A DNA stretch of 64,000 bases from Capra hircus (lineage: Eukaryota; Chordata; Mammalia; Artiodactyla; Bovidae), in the NCBI RefSeq assembly GCF_001704415.2, contig NC_030824.1:35025022-35089021 (forward strand). The letters are read 5' to 3'. Made by a program: the position numbers and the translations under genes. Position 1 is the first letter of the stretch; each line of letters starts with the position of its first letter. Positions 36,316-47,962 of this stretch are shown in pieces. Below the pieces are notes generated by a model. The model worked only from the letters and a program-made list of their open reading frames with translations, was not told the DNA's origin and made no database searches.

Positions 36316-39300
36316 GAGTTCAGTTCAGTCGCTCAGTCGTGTCCAACTCTGCGACTCCATGAATTGCAGCACGCCAAACCTCCCTGTCCATCACCACCTC
36401 CGGGTGTTCACTCAAACTCACGTCCATCGAGCTGGTGATGCCATCCTGACATCTCATCCTCTGTCATACCCTTCTCCTCCTGCCCCCAATCCCTCCAAAC
36501 ATCAGAGTCTTTTCGAATGAGTCAATTCTTCACATGAGGTGTCCAAAGTACTGGAGTTTCAGCTTTAGCATCATTCCTTCCAAAGAATACCCAGGGCTAA
36601 CCTCCTTTAGAATGGACTTGTTGGATCTCCTTGCAGTCCAAGGGACTCTCAAGAGTCTTCTCCAACACTACATTTCAAAAGCATCCATTCTTCAATGCTC
36701 AGCCTTCTTCCTAGTCCAAATCTCACATTCATGCATGACCACTGGAAAAACCATAGCTTGACTAGATGGACCTTAGTAGGCAAAATAATGTCTCTGCTTT
36801 TGAATATGCTATCTAGGTTGGTCATAACTTTTCTTCCAAGGAGTAAGCATCTTTTAATTTCATGGCTGTAATGAAAATCTGCAGTGATATTGAAGCCCCA
36901 AAAAATAAAGTCTGACACTGTTTCCACTGTTTCCCCATCTATTTCCCATGAAGTGATGGGACCACATTCCATTATCTTCGTTTTCTGAATGTTGACCTTG
37001 AAGCCAACTTTTTCACTCTCCTCTTTCACCTTCATCAAGAGGCTTTTTAGTTCCTCTTCACTTTCTGCCATAAGGGTGGTATCATCTGCATATCTGAGGT
37101 TATTGATACTTCTCCCGGCAATCTTGATTGCAGCTTATGCTTCTTCCAACTCAGCATTTCTCATGATGTACTCTGCATAGAAGTTAAATGAGCAGGGTGA
37201 CAATATACAGCCTTGACATACTCCTTTCCCTATTTGGAATCAGTGTGTTGTTCCATGTCCAGTTCTAACTGTTGCTTCCTGACCTGCATACAGGTTTCTC
37301 AAGAGAGGGTCTGGTGGTCTGGTATTCCCAACTCTTTCAGAATTTTCCACAGTTTATTGTGATCCACACAGTCGAAGGCTTTGGCATAGTCAAGAAAGCA
37401 GAAATATATGTTTTTCTGAAACTCTCTTGCTTTTTCAAGGATCCAGAGGATGTTGGCAATTAGATCTCTGGTTCCTCTGCCTTTTTGAAAATGAGCTTGA
37501 TCATCTGGAAGTTCACAGTTCATGTATTGCTGAAGCCTGACTTGGAGAATGTTGAGCATTACTTTACTAGCATGTGAGATGAGTGCAATTGTGTGGTAGT
37601 TTGAGCAATCTTTGGCATTGCCTTTCTTTGGGATGTGAATGAAACTGACCTTTTCCAGTCCTGTGGCCACTGCTGAGTTTTGCAAATTTGCTGGCATATT
37701 GAGTGCAGCACTTTTACAGCATCATCTTTCAGGATTTGAAATAGTTCAACTGGAATTCCATCACCTCCACTAGCTTTGTTCATAGTGATCCTTTCTAAGA
37801 CCCACTTGACTTCACATTCCAGGATGTCTGGCTCTAGGTGAGTGATCATACCATCGTGATTATCTTGGTTGTGAAGATCGTTTTCTGTACAGTTCTGTGT
37901 ATTCTTGCCACCTCTTCTTAATAAATTCTACTTGTTAGGTCCATAACATTTCTGTCCTTTATCAAGCCCATCTTTGCATGAAATGTTCCCTTGGTATCTC
38001 TAATTTTCTTGAAGAGATCTCTAGTCTTTCCCATTCTGTTGTTTTCCTCTATTTCTTTGCGTTGATTGCTGAAGAAGGCTTTCTTATCTCTTCTTGCTAT
38101 TCTTTGGAACTCTGCATTCAGATGCTTATATCTTTCCTTTTCTCCTTTGCTTTTTGCTTCTCTTCTTTTCACAGCTATTTGTAAGGCCTCCCCAGACAGC
38201 CATTTTGCTTTTTTGCATTTCTTTTCCATGGGGATGGTCTTGAAACCTGTCTCCTGTACAATGTCATGAACCTCATTCCATAGTTCATCAGGCACTCTAT
38301 CTATCAGATCTAGCCTATTAAATCTATTTCTCACTTCCACTGTATAATCATAAGGGATTTGATTTAGGTCATACCTGAATGGTCTAGTGGTTTTCCCTAC
38401 TTTCTTTAATTTAATTCCGAATTTGACAATAAAGAGCTCATGATCTGAGCCACAGTCAGCTCCTGGTCTTGTTTTTGCTGACTGTATAGAGCTTCTCCAT
38501 CTCTGGCTGCAAAGAATATAATCAATCTGATTTCCGGTGTTAACCATCTGGTGATGTCCATGTGTAGAGTCTTCTCTTGTGTTGTTGGAAGAGGGTGTTT
38601 GCTATGATCAGTGCATTCTCTTGGCAAAATTCTATTAGCCTTTGTCTTGCTTCATTCCATATTCCAAAGCCAAATTTGCCTGTTACTCCAGGTGTTTCTT
38701 GACTTCCTACTTTTGCATTCCAGTCCCCTATAATGAAAAGACATCTTTTTTGGCTGTTAGTTCTAAAAGGTCTTGTAGGTCCTCATAGAACCATTCAACT
38801 TCAGCTTCTTCAGCGTTACTGGTCGGGGCATAGACTTGGATAACTGTGATATTGAATGGTTTCCTTGGAAATGAACAGATATCATTCTGTCATTTTTGAG
38901 ACTGCATCCAAGTACTGCATTTCAGACTCTTTTGTTGACCATGATGGCTACTCCATTTCTTCTAAGGGATTCCTGCCCATAGTAGTAGGTATAATGGTCA
39001 TCTGAGTTAAAGTCACCCATTCCAGTCCATTTCAGTTCACTGATTCCTAGAATGTCGACATTCACTCTTGCCATCTCCTGTTTGAACACTGCCAATTTGC
39101 CTTGATTCATGGACCTGACATTCCTGGTTCCTATGCAATATTGCTCTTTACACATCGGACCTTGCTTCTATCACCAGTCACATCCACAACTGGGTATTGT
39201 TTTTGCTTTGGCTCCATCCCTTCATTCTCTCTAGAGTTAACTCTCCACAGATCTCCAGTAGCATATTGGGCACCTGCTGACCTGGGGAGTTCCTCTTTTG

Positions 39301-39674
39301 GTATCCTATCATTTTGCCTTTTCCTACTGTTCATGGGGTTCTCAAGGCAAGAATACTGATGTGGCTTGCCATTCTCTTCTCCAGCGGACCACATTCTTTC
39401 AGACCTCTCCACTATGACCCACCCTTCTTGGGTTGCCCCACGGGCATGGCTTAGTTTCATTGAGTTAGACAAGGTTGAGGTCCTAGTGTGATTAGATTGA
39501 CTAGATTTCTGTGAGTATGGTTTCAGTGTTTCTGCCCCCTGATGCCCTCTTGCAACACCCACCATCTTTTTTGGGTTTCTCTTACCTTGGGCGTGGGATA
39601 TCTCTTCACGGCTGCTCCAGCAGTGCAGCTGCTGCCCCTTACCTTGGACAAGGGGTATCTCCTCACTTAAGATG
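36316..39674 (-). mobile_element. Near full-length BovB inside L1
   Basis: 3,359 bases from GAGTTCAGTTCAG (3' end) to a short GC-rich 5' UTR with two monomers (CCTTGGGCGTGGGATATCTC and CCTTGGACAAGGGGTATCTC). The nine-base duplication CATAATCTT at 36307-36315 and 39675-39683 marks it as one insertion event. Minus-strand coding pieces include the linker at 37918-38547 (209 codons, CGSDHELFIVKF onward), RT at 37299-37697 (FCFLDYAKAFDCVDHNKLW) and the YADD-containing region near 37080. Frames are broken several times, so it is inactive. Confidence 0.95.
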
Positions 39675-40195
39675 CATAATCTTAAGGCTTACTATAAAGC
39701 TACAGTAGAAAAGCCCATGTGGTACTATTAGAGAACTAGAAGCACAGATCAATGGAATATAATAGATTATCTGGAAATACTTCCAAACAAACATGCTCAA
39801 ATGACCTTTGAAAAGAAAAGAGGCAAAAGCAGTTCAGCAGAAGGAAGAGAATAGTCTTTTCAAACAACAACAAGAAAGCTGGACACTCAGAATGAAAAAA
39901 CAAACAGAACCTCAGTCTGAATCTTACACCTTATACAAAAATTAATACAAAAGAGATCTGGAACTTAAATGTAAAATGCAAAAGCATAAAAATTTTAGGG
40001 AAAAAGACAGGAGAAAACCTTTGAGATCTAGGCCTATGACAAGCATTCTTATGGATAGCAAAAGCATGATCTATAAAAGAAAAAAAATGATGAATGAATT
40101 GAAATAAAATGGTCATTTGTCTACATGTAATAACATAAAGCTTATTATCATCTTATTAAAAGAAAAAAGCAGAAACAAAATAAAAAAATCAGCAA

Positions 40196-40506
40196 ACCAG
40201 AGAGCTAGGAGAACATAGCCTCTGCTATTGTCACAGTCATAGAGGGGGCCTGTCAGCTGCCCAAGGGTCACTGTACCTACCAGCTTCATTGACAGGTGGA
40301 CCCAGTTTAGGCCAGAGCAAACTCACCACCCCCTCATCTCAATCCTGTCAGGTCCCTGAGGCCAAAGAGCATTTGACCAACAGCACTGGTTTTTCTGTAA
40401 AACATTGTTTTCCTAAAAAACTGAGGCTGGCGTATTTGAGAGTCACATTGGAATCCCACAGATTAGCTGCAGAATATGTGTTAATCTTACCTTACTGCAG
40501 CAGGTT
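40196..40506. other. Orphan block inside L1
   Basis: About 310 bases that do not look like L1 but lie between L1 pieces. It is GC-richer (AGGGGGCCTGTCAGCTGCCC, then GGTCCCTGAGGCCAAAGAGC) than its flanks. It could be an older insertion such as an LTR fragment. No ends or duplication are recognised. Confidence 0.4.
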
Positions 40507-40520
40507 AACATGGTTTGTAA

Positions 40521-40748
40521 AATGAAAAATAAAAGTATTAGTTGCTCAGTAGTGTCCAACTCTTTGAGTCCCCATGGACTGTAGCCCACCAGGCTCCTTT
40601 GCCCATGGGATTCTCCAGACAAGAACACTGTAATGGGTAGCCACTCCCTCCTCCCAAGGATTTTCCTGATCCAGGAATCAAACCCACTTCTCCTGTGGCT
40701 CCTTCATTGCAGGCAGATTCTCTACCATCTGAGTCACCAGGGAAGCCC
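40521..40748 (-). mobile_element. Bov-tA SINE
   Basis: Reversed Bov-tA ending CCAGGGAAGCCC. A 14-16 base duplication AACATGGTTTGT(A/G)AAA at 40507-40522 and 40749-40764 flanks it, one of the longest in the window. The A-rich stretch at 40518-40535 is its tail. Confidence 0.93.
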
Positions 40749-41579
40749 AACATGGTTTGTGAAAGTTGATACAAAAAGCATTAAAAGACTAGCTTCAACT
40801 AGGAGAAGATATGTACAAATCACATACTTGATAAAGCACTAATACTTCAACTATATTAAAACTCAACAGTTAAGAAAAAATCCATTTCAAAAGTAAACAA
40901 TAAAATGTGAACAATATTTCACTAAAAAGGAGATACAAGTGACAAATGAGCACATGGAAAGATTTTCAACATCAGTAGCTATCAGGTAAATGCCAACAAA
41001 TCCACAGTAAGGCCTCACTATCAGAATGGTTTAAAATGTAGGGAATGCCCCAAAAGTCAGAAAGGATGTGGAGAATGTGAATAGCTCAAATATTACTATT
41101 GGGAATGTAAAGTGCCACAGTCAATATGGGAAACAGTCTGAAAATTTCTTATAAAATTAAAACTGAAATTCCCATATGATTTGTAAATTGTACTCTTGAG
41201 TACTCATGCCAGAGACATGAAAATATGTTCACAGAAAATCCTATACACCAATGCACACAGCAGCTTTATTTATAATTGCAAAACTGAAAAAAAAAGTTCA
41301 GATGTCTTTCAGTGGTTAAATACGCTGTTGTTTAGGCAAATTGTTGTGTATACATAGTAAGGAATATTACTGTAAAATAAAAACAAAGGAAATTCACATA
41401 AACAACACCTTGGGTGAATCCTGAGACAGTATGAAGGAAGGAAATACAAATTACATAACGTGGAATTCTACTTAAGTAATATTTTTGCAATGACATCATC
41501 TGATAAATGAAGAACAGAGCAGTAGATTTCAGCAGGTAGGGACAGGGAGAGGGTTAGGGTTCAGTGTGGTTATAAGAGA

Positions 41580-41790
41580 GCAGGTGGCTCAGATGATAAA
41601 GTGTCTGCCTGCAGTGCGGGAGACCTGGTTTCGATCCCTGGGTTAGGAAGATCCCCTGGAGAAGGAAATGGCAATCCACTCCAGTACTCTTGCCTAGAAA
41701 ATTCCATGGACTGAGGTGCCTGATGGGCTATACAGTCCATGGGGTTGCAAAGAGTCGGACACGACTGAGCGACTTGGATTAATTAATTAA
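41580..41790 (+). mobile_element. Bov-tA SINE with ATTA tail
   Basis: Head (GCAGGTGGCTCAGATGATAA), B-box GGTTTCGATCCC and body, followed by an (ATTA)n-like run at 41777-41800. It is inserted in the 3' end of an L1. Confidence 0.9.
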
Positions 41791-42003
41791 TTTAATTAAG
41801 CGATCCTTTTGATGATGAAACTTTTTTGTATCTTGATGTGACTGTGGGTATATAGAACTAGACAATGATAAATTTGTAAAAGACTTACACACATATAAAT
41901 AGAAAGAAAATGAATACAGGTAGAAAGGAAAACTTAAATATGGTCAATAGAATGCATCAATGTCAAAATCTTGTTTGTGTTATATATACACACACATATA
42001 TTT

Positions 42004-42096
42004 TGTTCAGTCACTAAGTTGTGTCCAGCTCTTTCTGACATCATGGATTGCAGCATGCCAGGCTTCCCCGTCCTTCACTATCTCTCAGAGATAGTT
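42004..42096 (-). mobile_element. Short BovB 3' fragment
   Basis: About 90 bases of BovB 3' UTR (TTGTTCAGTCACTAAG, then GCAGCATGCCAGGCTTCCCC), severely 5'-truncated. Confidence 0.8.
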
Positions 42097-42280
42097 TCAA
42101 AAATCAACATCTGTTTGTTAGATGCCAGAAATTATAAATTTCTTTATAAACTTATGCAAGGAAAAATGCAAATGAATTGTTTGGCCAACTTTATATGTGG
42201 GTGTGTATATATACATATATATAGATATGTATACTCACTTTGAAACTCAATTTATGGAATTTCTTCTCTCATTAAAATCC

Positions 42281-42420
42281 TGCTCCTGCTGCTAAGTTGC
42301 TTTAGTCGTGTCCAACTCTGTGCGATCCCATAGACAGCAGCGCACCAGGCTCCTCCATCCCTGGGATTCTCCAGGCAAGAACACTGGAGTAGGTTGCCAT
42401 TTCCTTCTCCAATGCATGAA
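42281..42420 (-). mobile_element. Bov-A unit
   Basis: Reversed Bov-A with a decayed AGC tail (TGCTCCTGCTGCTAAG) at left and GGTTGCCATTTCCTTCTCC at right. Confidence 0.9.
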
Positions 42421-42864
42421 TTAAGTACACAAATTTCGACCATCATATGCTACAGAAAAGTAAACAAATGGGTGTTCTTTGGTACCACCTATTTTAGTTA
42501 TAGTAAAATTTCCTAAAAAAAAAAACAAGCAATCATCTTTATTAAACAAGCTTCTTTTCTATGCAGTAGTTTTCAAAAAAAATCCCTTTAAAAGACTCAT
42601 TCTGGATTGAAATGTAGGGAGAGAGACTTCTAGATATTTCATCAAAGTTATATAGCCCTATGTGTTTTCCCATGTGCTTTAGAACACTTTCTAAACCTCC
42701 TAGTATTTTATGTAAGTTACATAAGTGCTGACCTGGCTGCTCTAAGTGTATTTGAGAATATAAAAAATAGAAAGTGAGAACCTCACAGTGCAATGATCAG
42801 AAAGAGAGAATGCCTTTAAAAATGCTCATTAAAAATTATTTTTCTATTACATGCTCAGGGCCAA
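42421..42864. other. Intergenic, no recognised feature
   Basis: AT-rich. No coding frame or named repeat. Confidence 0.5.
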
Positions 42865-43299
42865 TGTATGGACTGAAAGTTTGTTTTTCTCCTCAAATTC
42901 ATATGTTAAAGCCTTAATCCTCAATATGATGGTAGTTGGAGGTGGGGCTTTTGAGAGGTGGGGCCCTCAAAATCAGATTAAGCCCTTGTAAGAAGACACA
43001 GGAAAATGTTCTCTCTCCACTCTCCCTCTCCATCTCCTTCCCCCAAGAGTCCGTCTCACTCCTACTCTTTCTCTCTCTCTTGGTGTCTCTCTCTTTCTCC
43101 AGTACATTCACCAAGGAGCAGCCATGTGAGAAGGTAAGAAGAAGATGGCCACCTGCAGACCAGGAAAAAGGCCCTCAATAGATGTCAAGTTGGCTGGCAC
43201 ATTGATCTTGGGTTCTTTGTCTTCCAGAACTGTGAATATTTATTGCTTAATCCACTTGGTCTATTAAATCTGTTATAGTAACCCAAAGGAATAAGCCAC
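42865..43299 (+). mobile_element. MaLR LTR (MST/MLT1-like)
   Basis: Block order matches a MaLR LTR: GGACTGAAAGTTTGTTTTTC, AAATTCATATGTTAAAGCC, GGAGGTGGGGCTTTTGAG, GCACATTGATCTTGGGTT, CCAGAACTGTGAATATTTA. A CT-rich run at about 43009-43100 is an expansion within it. It is an ancient mammal-wide ERVL-related repeat. The next 275 bases up to the following BovB hold nothing I recognise. Confidence 0.78.
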
Positions 43300-43575
43300 T
43301 ATAGTTCAGATAGCCAAATTTCAAAGAGGCCAGTCCTACAGTGTGCTGAATTTAAAAACTCTGGCCCAAGAGTTATGAAGGATATTTTCCTGATTGGTAA
43401 TTTAGGACACAATGAATATTGCTCAAATCAACTTCTCACAAATTTCCTTTCTGAGGTGGCACTACCTTCACATTTGGCTTCTCAAGAGAAGGTTTCTACT
43501 GTGGGAGAATTTGGTTGGATGTCTCATAATCATGGGAATTCATAGTTGGCATATTATTTATTTGGCACCTTCCAA

Positions 43576-45670
43576 AATGAACTATGGATGGATGTTCATG
43601 ACATTGTACAGGAGACAGGAATCAAGACCATCCCCAAGAAAAAGAAATGCAAAAACGCAAAATTACTGTCTGAGGAGGGCCTTACAAATATCTGTGAAAA
43701 GAAAAGAAGCGAAAAGCAAAGGAGAAAAGGAAAGATATAAGCATCTGAATGCAGAGTTCCAAAGAATAGCAAGGAGAGATAAGAAAGCCTCCCTCAGTAA
43801 TCAGTGCAAAGAAATAGAGGAAAACAATAGAATGGGAAAGACTAGAGATCTCTTCAAGAAAATTAGAGATACCAAGGGAACATTTCATGCAAAGATGGGC
43901 TCAATAAAGCACAGAAATAGTCTGGACCTAAGAGAAGCAGTGATATTAAAATGTGGCAAGAATACACAGAAGAACTGTATAAAAAAGATCTTCATGACCC
44001 ATATGATCATGATGGTGTGATCATTCACCTAGAGCCAAACATCTTGGAATATGAAGTGAAGTGGGCCTTAGGAAGTATCACTACAAACAAAGCTAGTGGA
44101 GGTGATGAAATTCCAGTTGAGCTATTTCAAATCCTAAAGGATGATACTGTGGAAGTGTTGCACTCAATATGCCAACAACCTGGAAAACTCAGCAGTGGCC
44201 ACAGGACTGGAAAAGGTCAGTTTTCATTCCAATCCCAAAGACAGGCAATGCCAAAGAATGTTCAAACTACCACACAATTGCACTCATCTTACACTGGCAA
44301 CCCACTCCAGTATTCTTGCCTGGAGAATCCCAGGGACAGAGCAGCCTGGTGGGCTGCCATCTATGGGGTCACACAGAGTCAGACACGACTGAAGCGACTT
44401 AGCAGCAGCAGCACATGCTAGTAAAGCAATGCTCAAAATTCTCCAAGCCAGGCTTCAGCAATATATGAACTGTGAAATTCCAGATGTTCAAGCTCATTTT
44501 AGAAAAGGCAGAGGAACCAGAGATCAAACTGCCAACCACCTCTGGATCACTGAAAAAGCAAGCATTCCAGAAAAACATCTATTTCTGCTTTATTGACTAT
44601 GCCAAAGCCTTTAACTGTGTGGATCACAATAAACTGTGGAAAATTCATCAAGAGATGGGAATAGCAGACCACCTGACCTATCTCTTGAGAAATCTGTATG
44701 CAGGTCAGGAAGCAACAGTTAGAACTGGACATGGAACAACAAACTGGTTCCAAATAGGGAAAGCAGTACGTCAAGGCTGTATCTTGTCACCCTGCTTATT
44801 TAACTTCTATGCAGAGTACATCATGAGAAATGCTGAGCTGGAGGAAGCACAAGCTGGAATCAAGATTGCCAGGAGAAATATCAGTAACCTCAGATATGCA
44901 GATGACACCACCCTTATGGCAGAAAGTGAAGAACTAAAAAGCCTCTTGATGAAAGTGAAAGAGGAGAGTAAAAAAGTTAGCTTAAAGCTCAACATTCAGA
45001 AAACTAATATCATGGCATCGGTCCCATCACTTCATGGCAAATAGATGGGGAAACAGTAGAAACAGTGACTGACTTTTTTTTGGGGGGGGAGGGGCCTCCA
45101 AAATCACTGTAGATTTTGGCTGCAGCCATGAAATTAAAAGACGCTTATCCTTGGAAGGACAGTTATGGCCAACCTAGACAGCCCATTCAAAAGCAGAGAC
45201 ATTACTTTGCCAACAAAGGTCCATCTAGTCAAGGCTATGGTTTTTCCAGTAGTCATGTGTGGATGTGAGAGTTGGACTGTAAAGAAAGCTGAGCACCAAA
45301 GAATTGATGATTTTGAACTGTGGTGTTGGAGAAGACTCTTGAGAGTCCCTTGGAAAACAGGGAGATCCAACCAGTCCACCCTAAAGGAGATCAGTCCTGA
45401 ATGTTCATTGGAAAGACTGATAAAACTCCAATATTTTGCCCACCTGATGCAAAGAGCTGACTCATTTGAAAAGACCGTGATGCTGGAAAAGATTGAAGGC
45501 AGGAGGAGAAGGGGATGACAGAGGATGAGACAGTTAGATGGCATCACTGACTCAGTGGACATGAGTTCAGATAAACTCCAAGAGTTGGTGATGCACAGGG
45601 AGGCCTGGCATGCTGATGTCCATGGAGTCTCAAAGAGTCAGACATGAATGAGTGACTGAACTGAACTGAA
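43576..45670 (+). mobile_element. BovB, 5'-truncated, interrupted by a SINE
   Basis: Starts in the endonuclease/RT linker (ELWMDVHDIVQETGIKTIPK at about 43579) and runs to the 3' end at about 45670. The RT pieces are good: FCFIDYAKAFNCVDHNKLW, GKAVRQGCILSPCLFNFYAE and RYADDTTLMAESEELK lie in one frame at 44472-45044. Single-base changes and a G-run indel at about 45070-45095 break the protein. A Bov-A unit lies at 44295-44412. Confidence 0.94.
44295..44412 (+). mobile_element. Bov-A unit inside BovB
   Basis: 5'-truncated Bov-A (TGGCAACCCACTCCAG) with an AGC tail, in the same orientation as its host BovB. The target duplication is too short to be sure of (ACA-like). Confidence 0.92.
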
Positions 45671-46060
45671 AATGCCCCAAGCACCAAAAGGATCACAGGT
45701 ATTTTCCACTGTATATGGGGAATAGATATGAAGGTTACATTACAGTCTGAAAACATTAGATTGAACTATATCTGTGGGGAAAGGAGCCAATAAGAGAAAC
45801 GTGGATTCTCAAGTGGTCTGTATTCACTTGTTTGGTTGACGAACACCTAGGCTTCATGTTGGCCTATACTAAATATAATCTGGATGCTAAAAATTAATTG
45901 CATTATGTAATGGGAACAATCAAAGGAGATTGAAATGTTAGAGGAGCTGTATCATACGACTCTTCTTCCATCCTACCCTACCTCTTCCCAAGAGTATTAT
46001 AGCATACTTTTTTGAAAACTGTATTAGTGAGGAGAGTAGTAATACAAGAAAACTTTCTTT
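45671..46060. other. Spacer between two BovB copies
   Basis: About 390 bases without recognised features. It is the only unique DNA between two direct BovB copies. Confidence 0.5.
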
Positions 46061-46067
46061 TAGTAGT

Positions 46068-46505
46068 CCTAGAGGAGCTACCCCACGTCCGAGGTCAGGG
46101 GCAGTGGCCTAGAGTGCCAGGCTGCGACAGCGCAGGAACAGGCGAGAGGAGCTACCCTGCCTCCAAGGTCAGTGGCGGTGGCTGGGCAGAGCTACCCCAC
46201 GTCTGAGGTCAGGGGCGACTGGGAGGAGACACCCTGCGTCCAAGGTCAGGGCAAGGAGCCAGGAGGAGCTACTCTGCATCCGAGGCCAGGGGCGGTGACC
46301 TTGAGGAGAGACCCCGAGCCAGAGGCCAGGGACGGTAGCTAGGAGGAGCCACCCACACCTGAGGCCAGGGCCAGCGGCCGAGAGGAGCAACCCGAGGAGT
46401 GGTGGCTGTGCAGGCACAGGAGGGCCTAGAGGAGCTATGCCACGTTGAAGGTCAGGAACAGTAAAGGTAAGGAGATACCCCTCGTCCAAGGTAAAGAACA
46501 GTGGC
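46068..46505 (+). promoter_or_regulatory. BovB GC-rich 5' tandem array
   Basis: About ten imperfect units of roughly 39-40 bases, each built on GAGGAGCTACCCCACGTCC followed by GAGGTCAGGGGC. Unit starts lie near 46070, 46146, 46186, 46222, 46263, 46302, 46341, 46381, 46428 and 46470. It is CpG-containing and far richer in GC than the window. By position this is the element's promoter region. That role is inferred. The BovB at 36316-39674 keeps only about two units. Confidence 0.75.
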
Positions 46506-46799
46506 TATGCTTTGCTGGAGCAGCCATGAAGAGATGCCCCACGCCAAGGTAGGAGAAATCCAAGTAAGATGGTAAGTGTTGCAAGAGGGCATCAGAGGGC
46601 AGACACACTGAAACCATACTCACAGAAAACTAGTCAATCTAATCACACTGGGACCATAGCCTTATCTAACTTAATGAAACCAAGCCATGCCTGCCGGGCA
46701 AACCAAGACTGGTGGTTCATGGTGGAGAGGCCTGACAGAATGTGGTCCACTGGAGAAGGGAATGGCAAGCCACTTTAGTATTCTTGCCTTGAGAACCCC

Positions 46800-47666
46800 A
46801 TGAACAGTAGGAAAAGTCAAAATGACAGGATACCAAAAGAGGAACTCCCAAGGTCAGCAGGTGCCCAATATGCTACTGGAGATCTGTGGAGAAATAACTT
46901 CAGAAAGAATGAAGGGATGCGGCCAAAGCAAAAACAATACCCAGCTGTGGATGTGACTGGTAATAGAAGCAAGGTCCGATGCTGCAAAGAGCAATATTGC
47001 ATAGGAACCTGGAATGTCAGGTCCATGAATCAAGGCAAATTGGAAGTGGTCAAACAAGAGACAGCAAGGGTGAACGTTGACATTCTAGGAATCAGTGAAC
47101 TAAAATGGACTGGAATGGGTGAATTTAACTCAGATAAGCATTACATCTACTACTGCGGGCAGGAATCCCTCAGAAGAAATGGAGTAGCCATCATGGTCAA
47201 CAAAAGAGTGCAAAATGCAGTACTTGGATGCAATCTCAAAAACGACAGAATGATCTCTGTTCGTCTCCAAGGCAAACCATTCATTATCACAGTTATCCAA
47301 GTCTATGCCCTAACCAGTAACACTGAAGAAACTGAAGTTGAACAGTTTTATGAAGACCTACAAGATCTTTTAGAACTAACACCCAAAACAGACGTCCTTT
47401 TCACTATAGGGGACTGGAATGCAAAAGTAGGAAGTCAAGAAACACCTGGAGTAACAGGCAAAGTTGGCCTTGGAATGCGGAATGAAGCAGGGCAAAGACT
47501 AATAGAGTTTTGCCAAGAAAATGCACTGCTCATAGCAAACACCCTCTTCCAACAACACAAGAGAGACTCTACACATGGACATCACCAGATGGTCAACAAC
47601 GAAATCAGACTGATTATATTCTATGCAGCCAAAGATGGAGAAGCTCTATGCAGTCAACAAAAATAA
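46800..47666 (+). pseudogene. BovB endonuclease-domain frame
   Basis: A 288-codon frame with apurinic-type endonuclease motifs: GTWNVRSMNQG (metal/phosphate contact), ISELKWTGMGEF (catalytic Glu), VIQVYALTSN, and GDWNAKVGSQE (Asp at codon 47412-47414 and Asn). The enzyme would nick target DNA to prime reverse transcription. Near 47565 a one-base deletion shifts the frame, so the last residues are wrong. The true continuation (DYILCSQRW, then GSDHE) lies in the next frame at 47510-47920. The domain is therefore split before its final His-bearing motif. Confidence 0.88.
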
Positions 47667-47962
47667 GACCAGGAGCTGACTGTGGCTCAGATCATGAACT
47701 CCTTATGGCCAAATTCACACTCAAATTGAAGAAACTAGGGAAAACAGCTAGACCATTCAGATATGACCTAAATCAAATCCCTTATGATTATACAGTGGAA
47801 GTGAGAAATAGATTTAAGGGCCTAGATCTGATAGATAGAGTGCCTGATGAACTATGGAATGAGGTTCGTAACATTGTGCAGGAGACAGGGATCAAGACCA
47901 TCCCCATGGAAAATAAATGATAAAAAGCAAAATGGCTATCAGGGGAGGCCTTACAAATAGCT

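Larger units (their letters stand above)
35675..41950 (+). mobile_element. Old L1, plus, split by BovB and SINEs
   Basis: Pieces in order: 35675-36315 (ORF2 from just before the RT box, ATTGGGAACAGGAGAAAGC), 39675-40195 (CATAATCTTAAGGCTTACTA, then AAAAGATCTGG-type ORF2), 40749-41580 (ORF2 C-terminus and 3' end), and a weak tail to about 41950. Between them lie a BovB (36316-39674), an unassigned block (40196-40506) and two SINEs. It is the oldest layer here. Confidence 0.8.

Noticed and set aside
41548..41566. GGGTTAGGGTT resembling telomere repeat.
   Set aside because: Fewer than two full units inside a G-rich part of the L1 3' end.
45134..45562. 142-codon minus-strand frame.
   Set aside because: It is the complement of the BovB C-terminal coding region. 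Antisense frames of this type recur at each BovB copy (e.g. 19655-20194).
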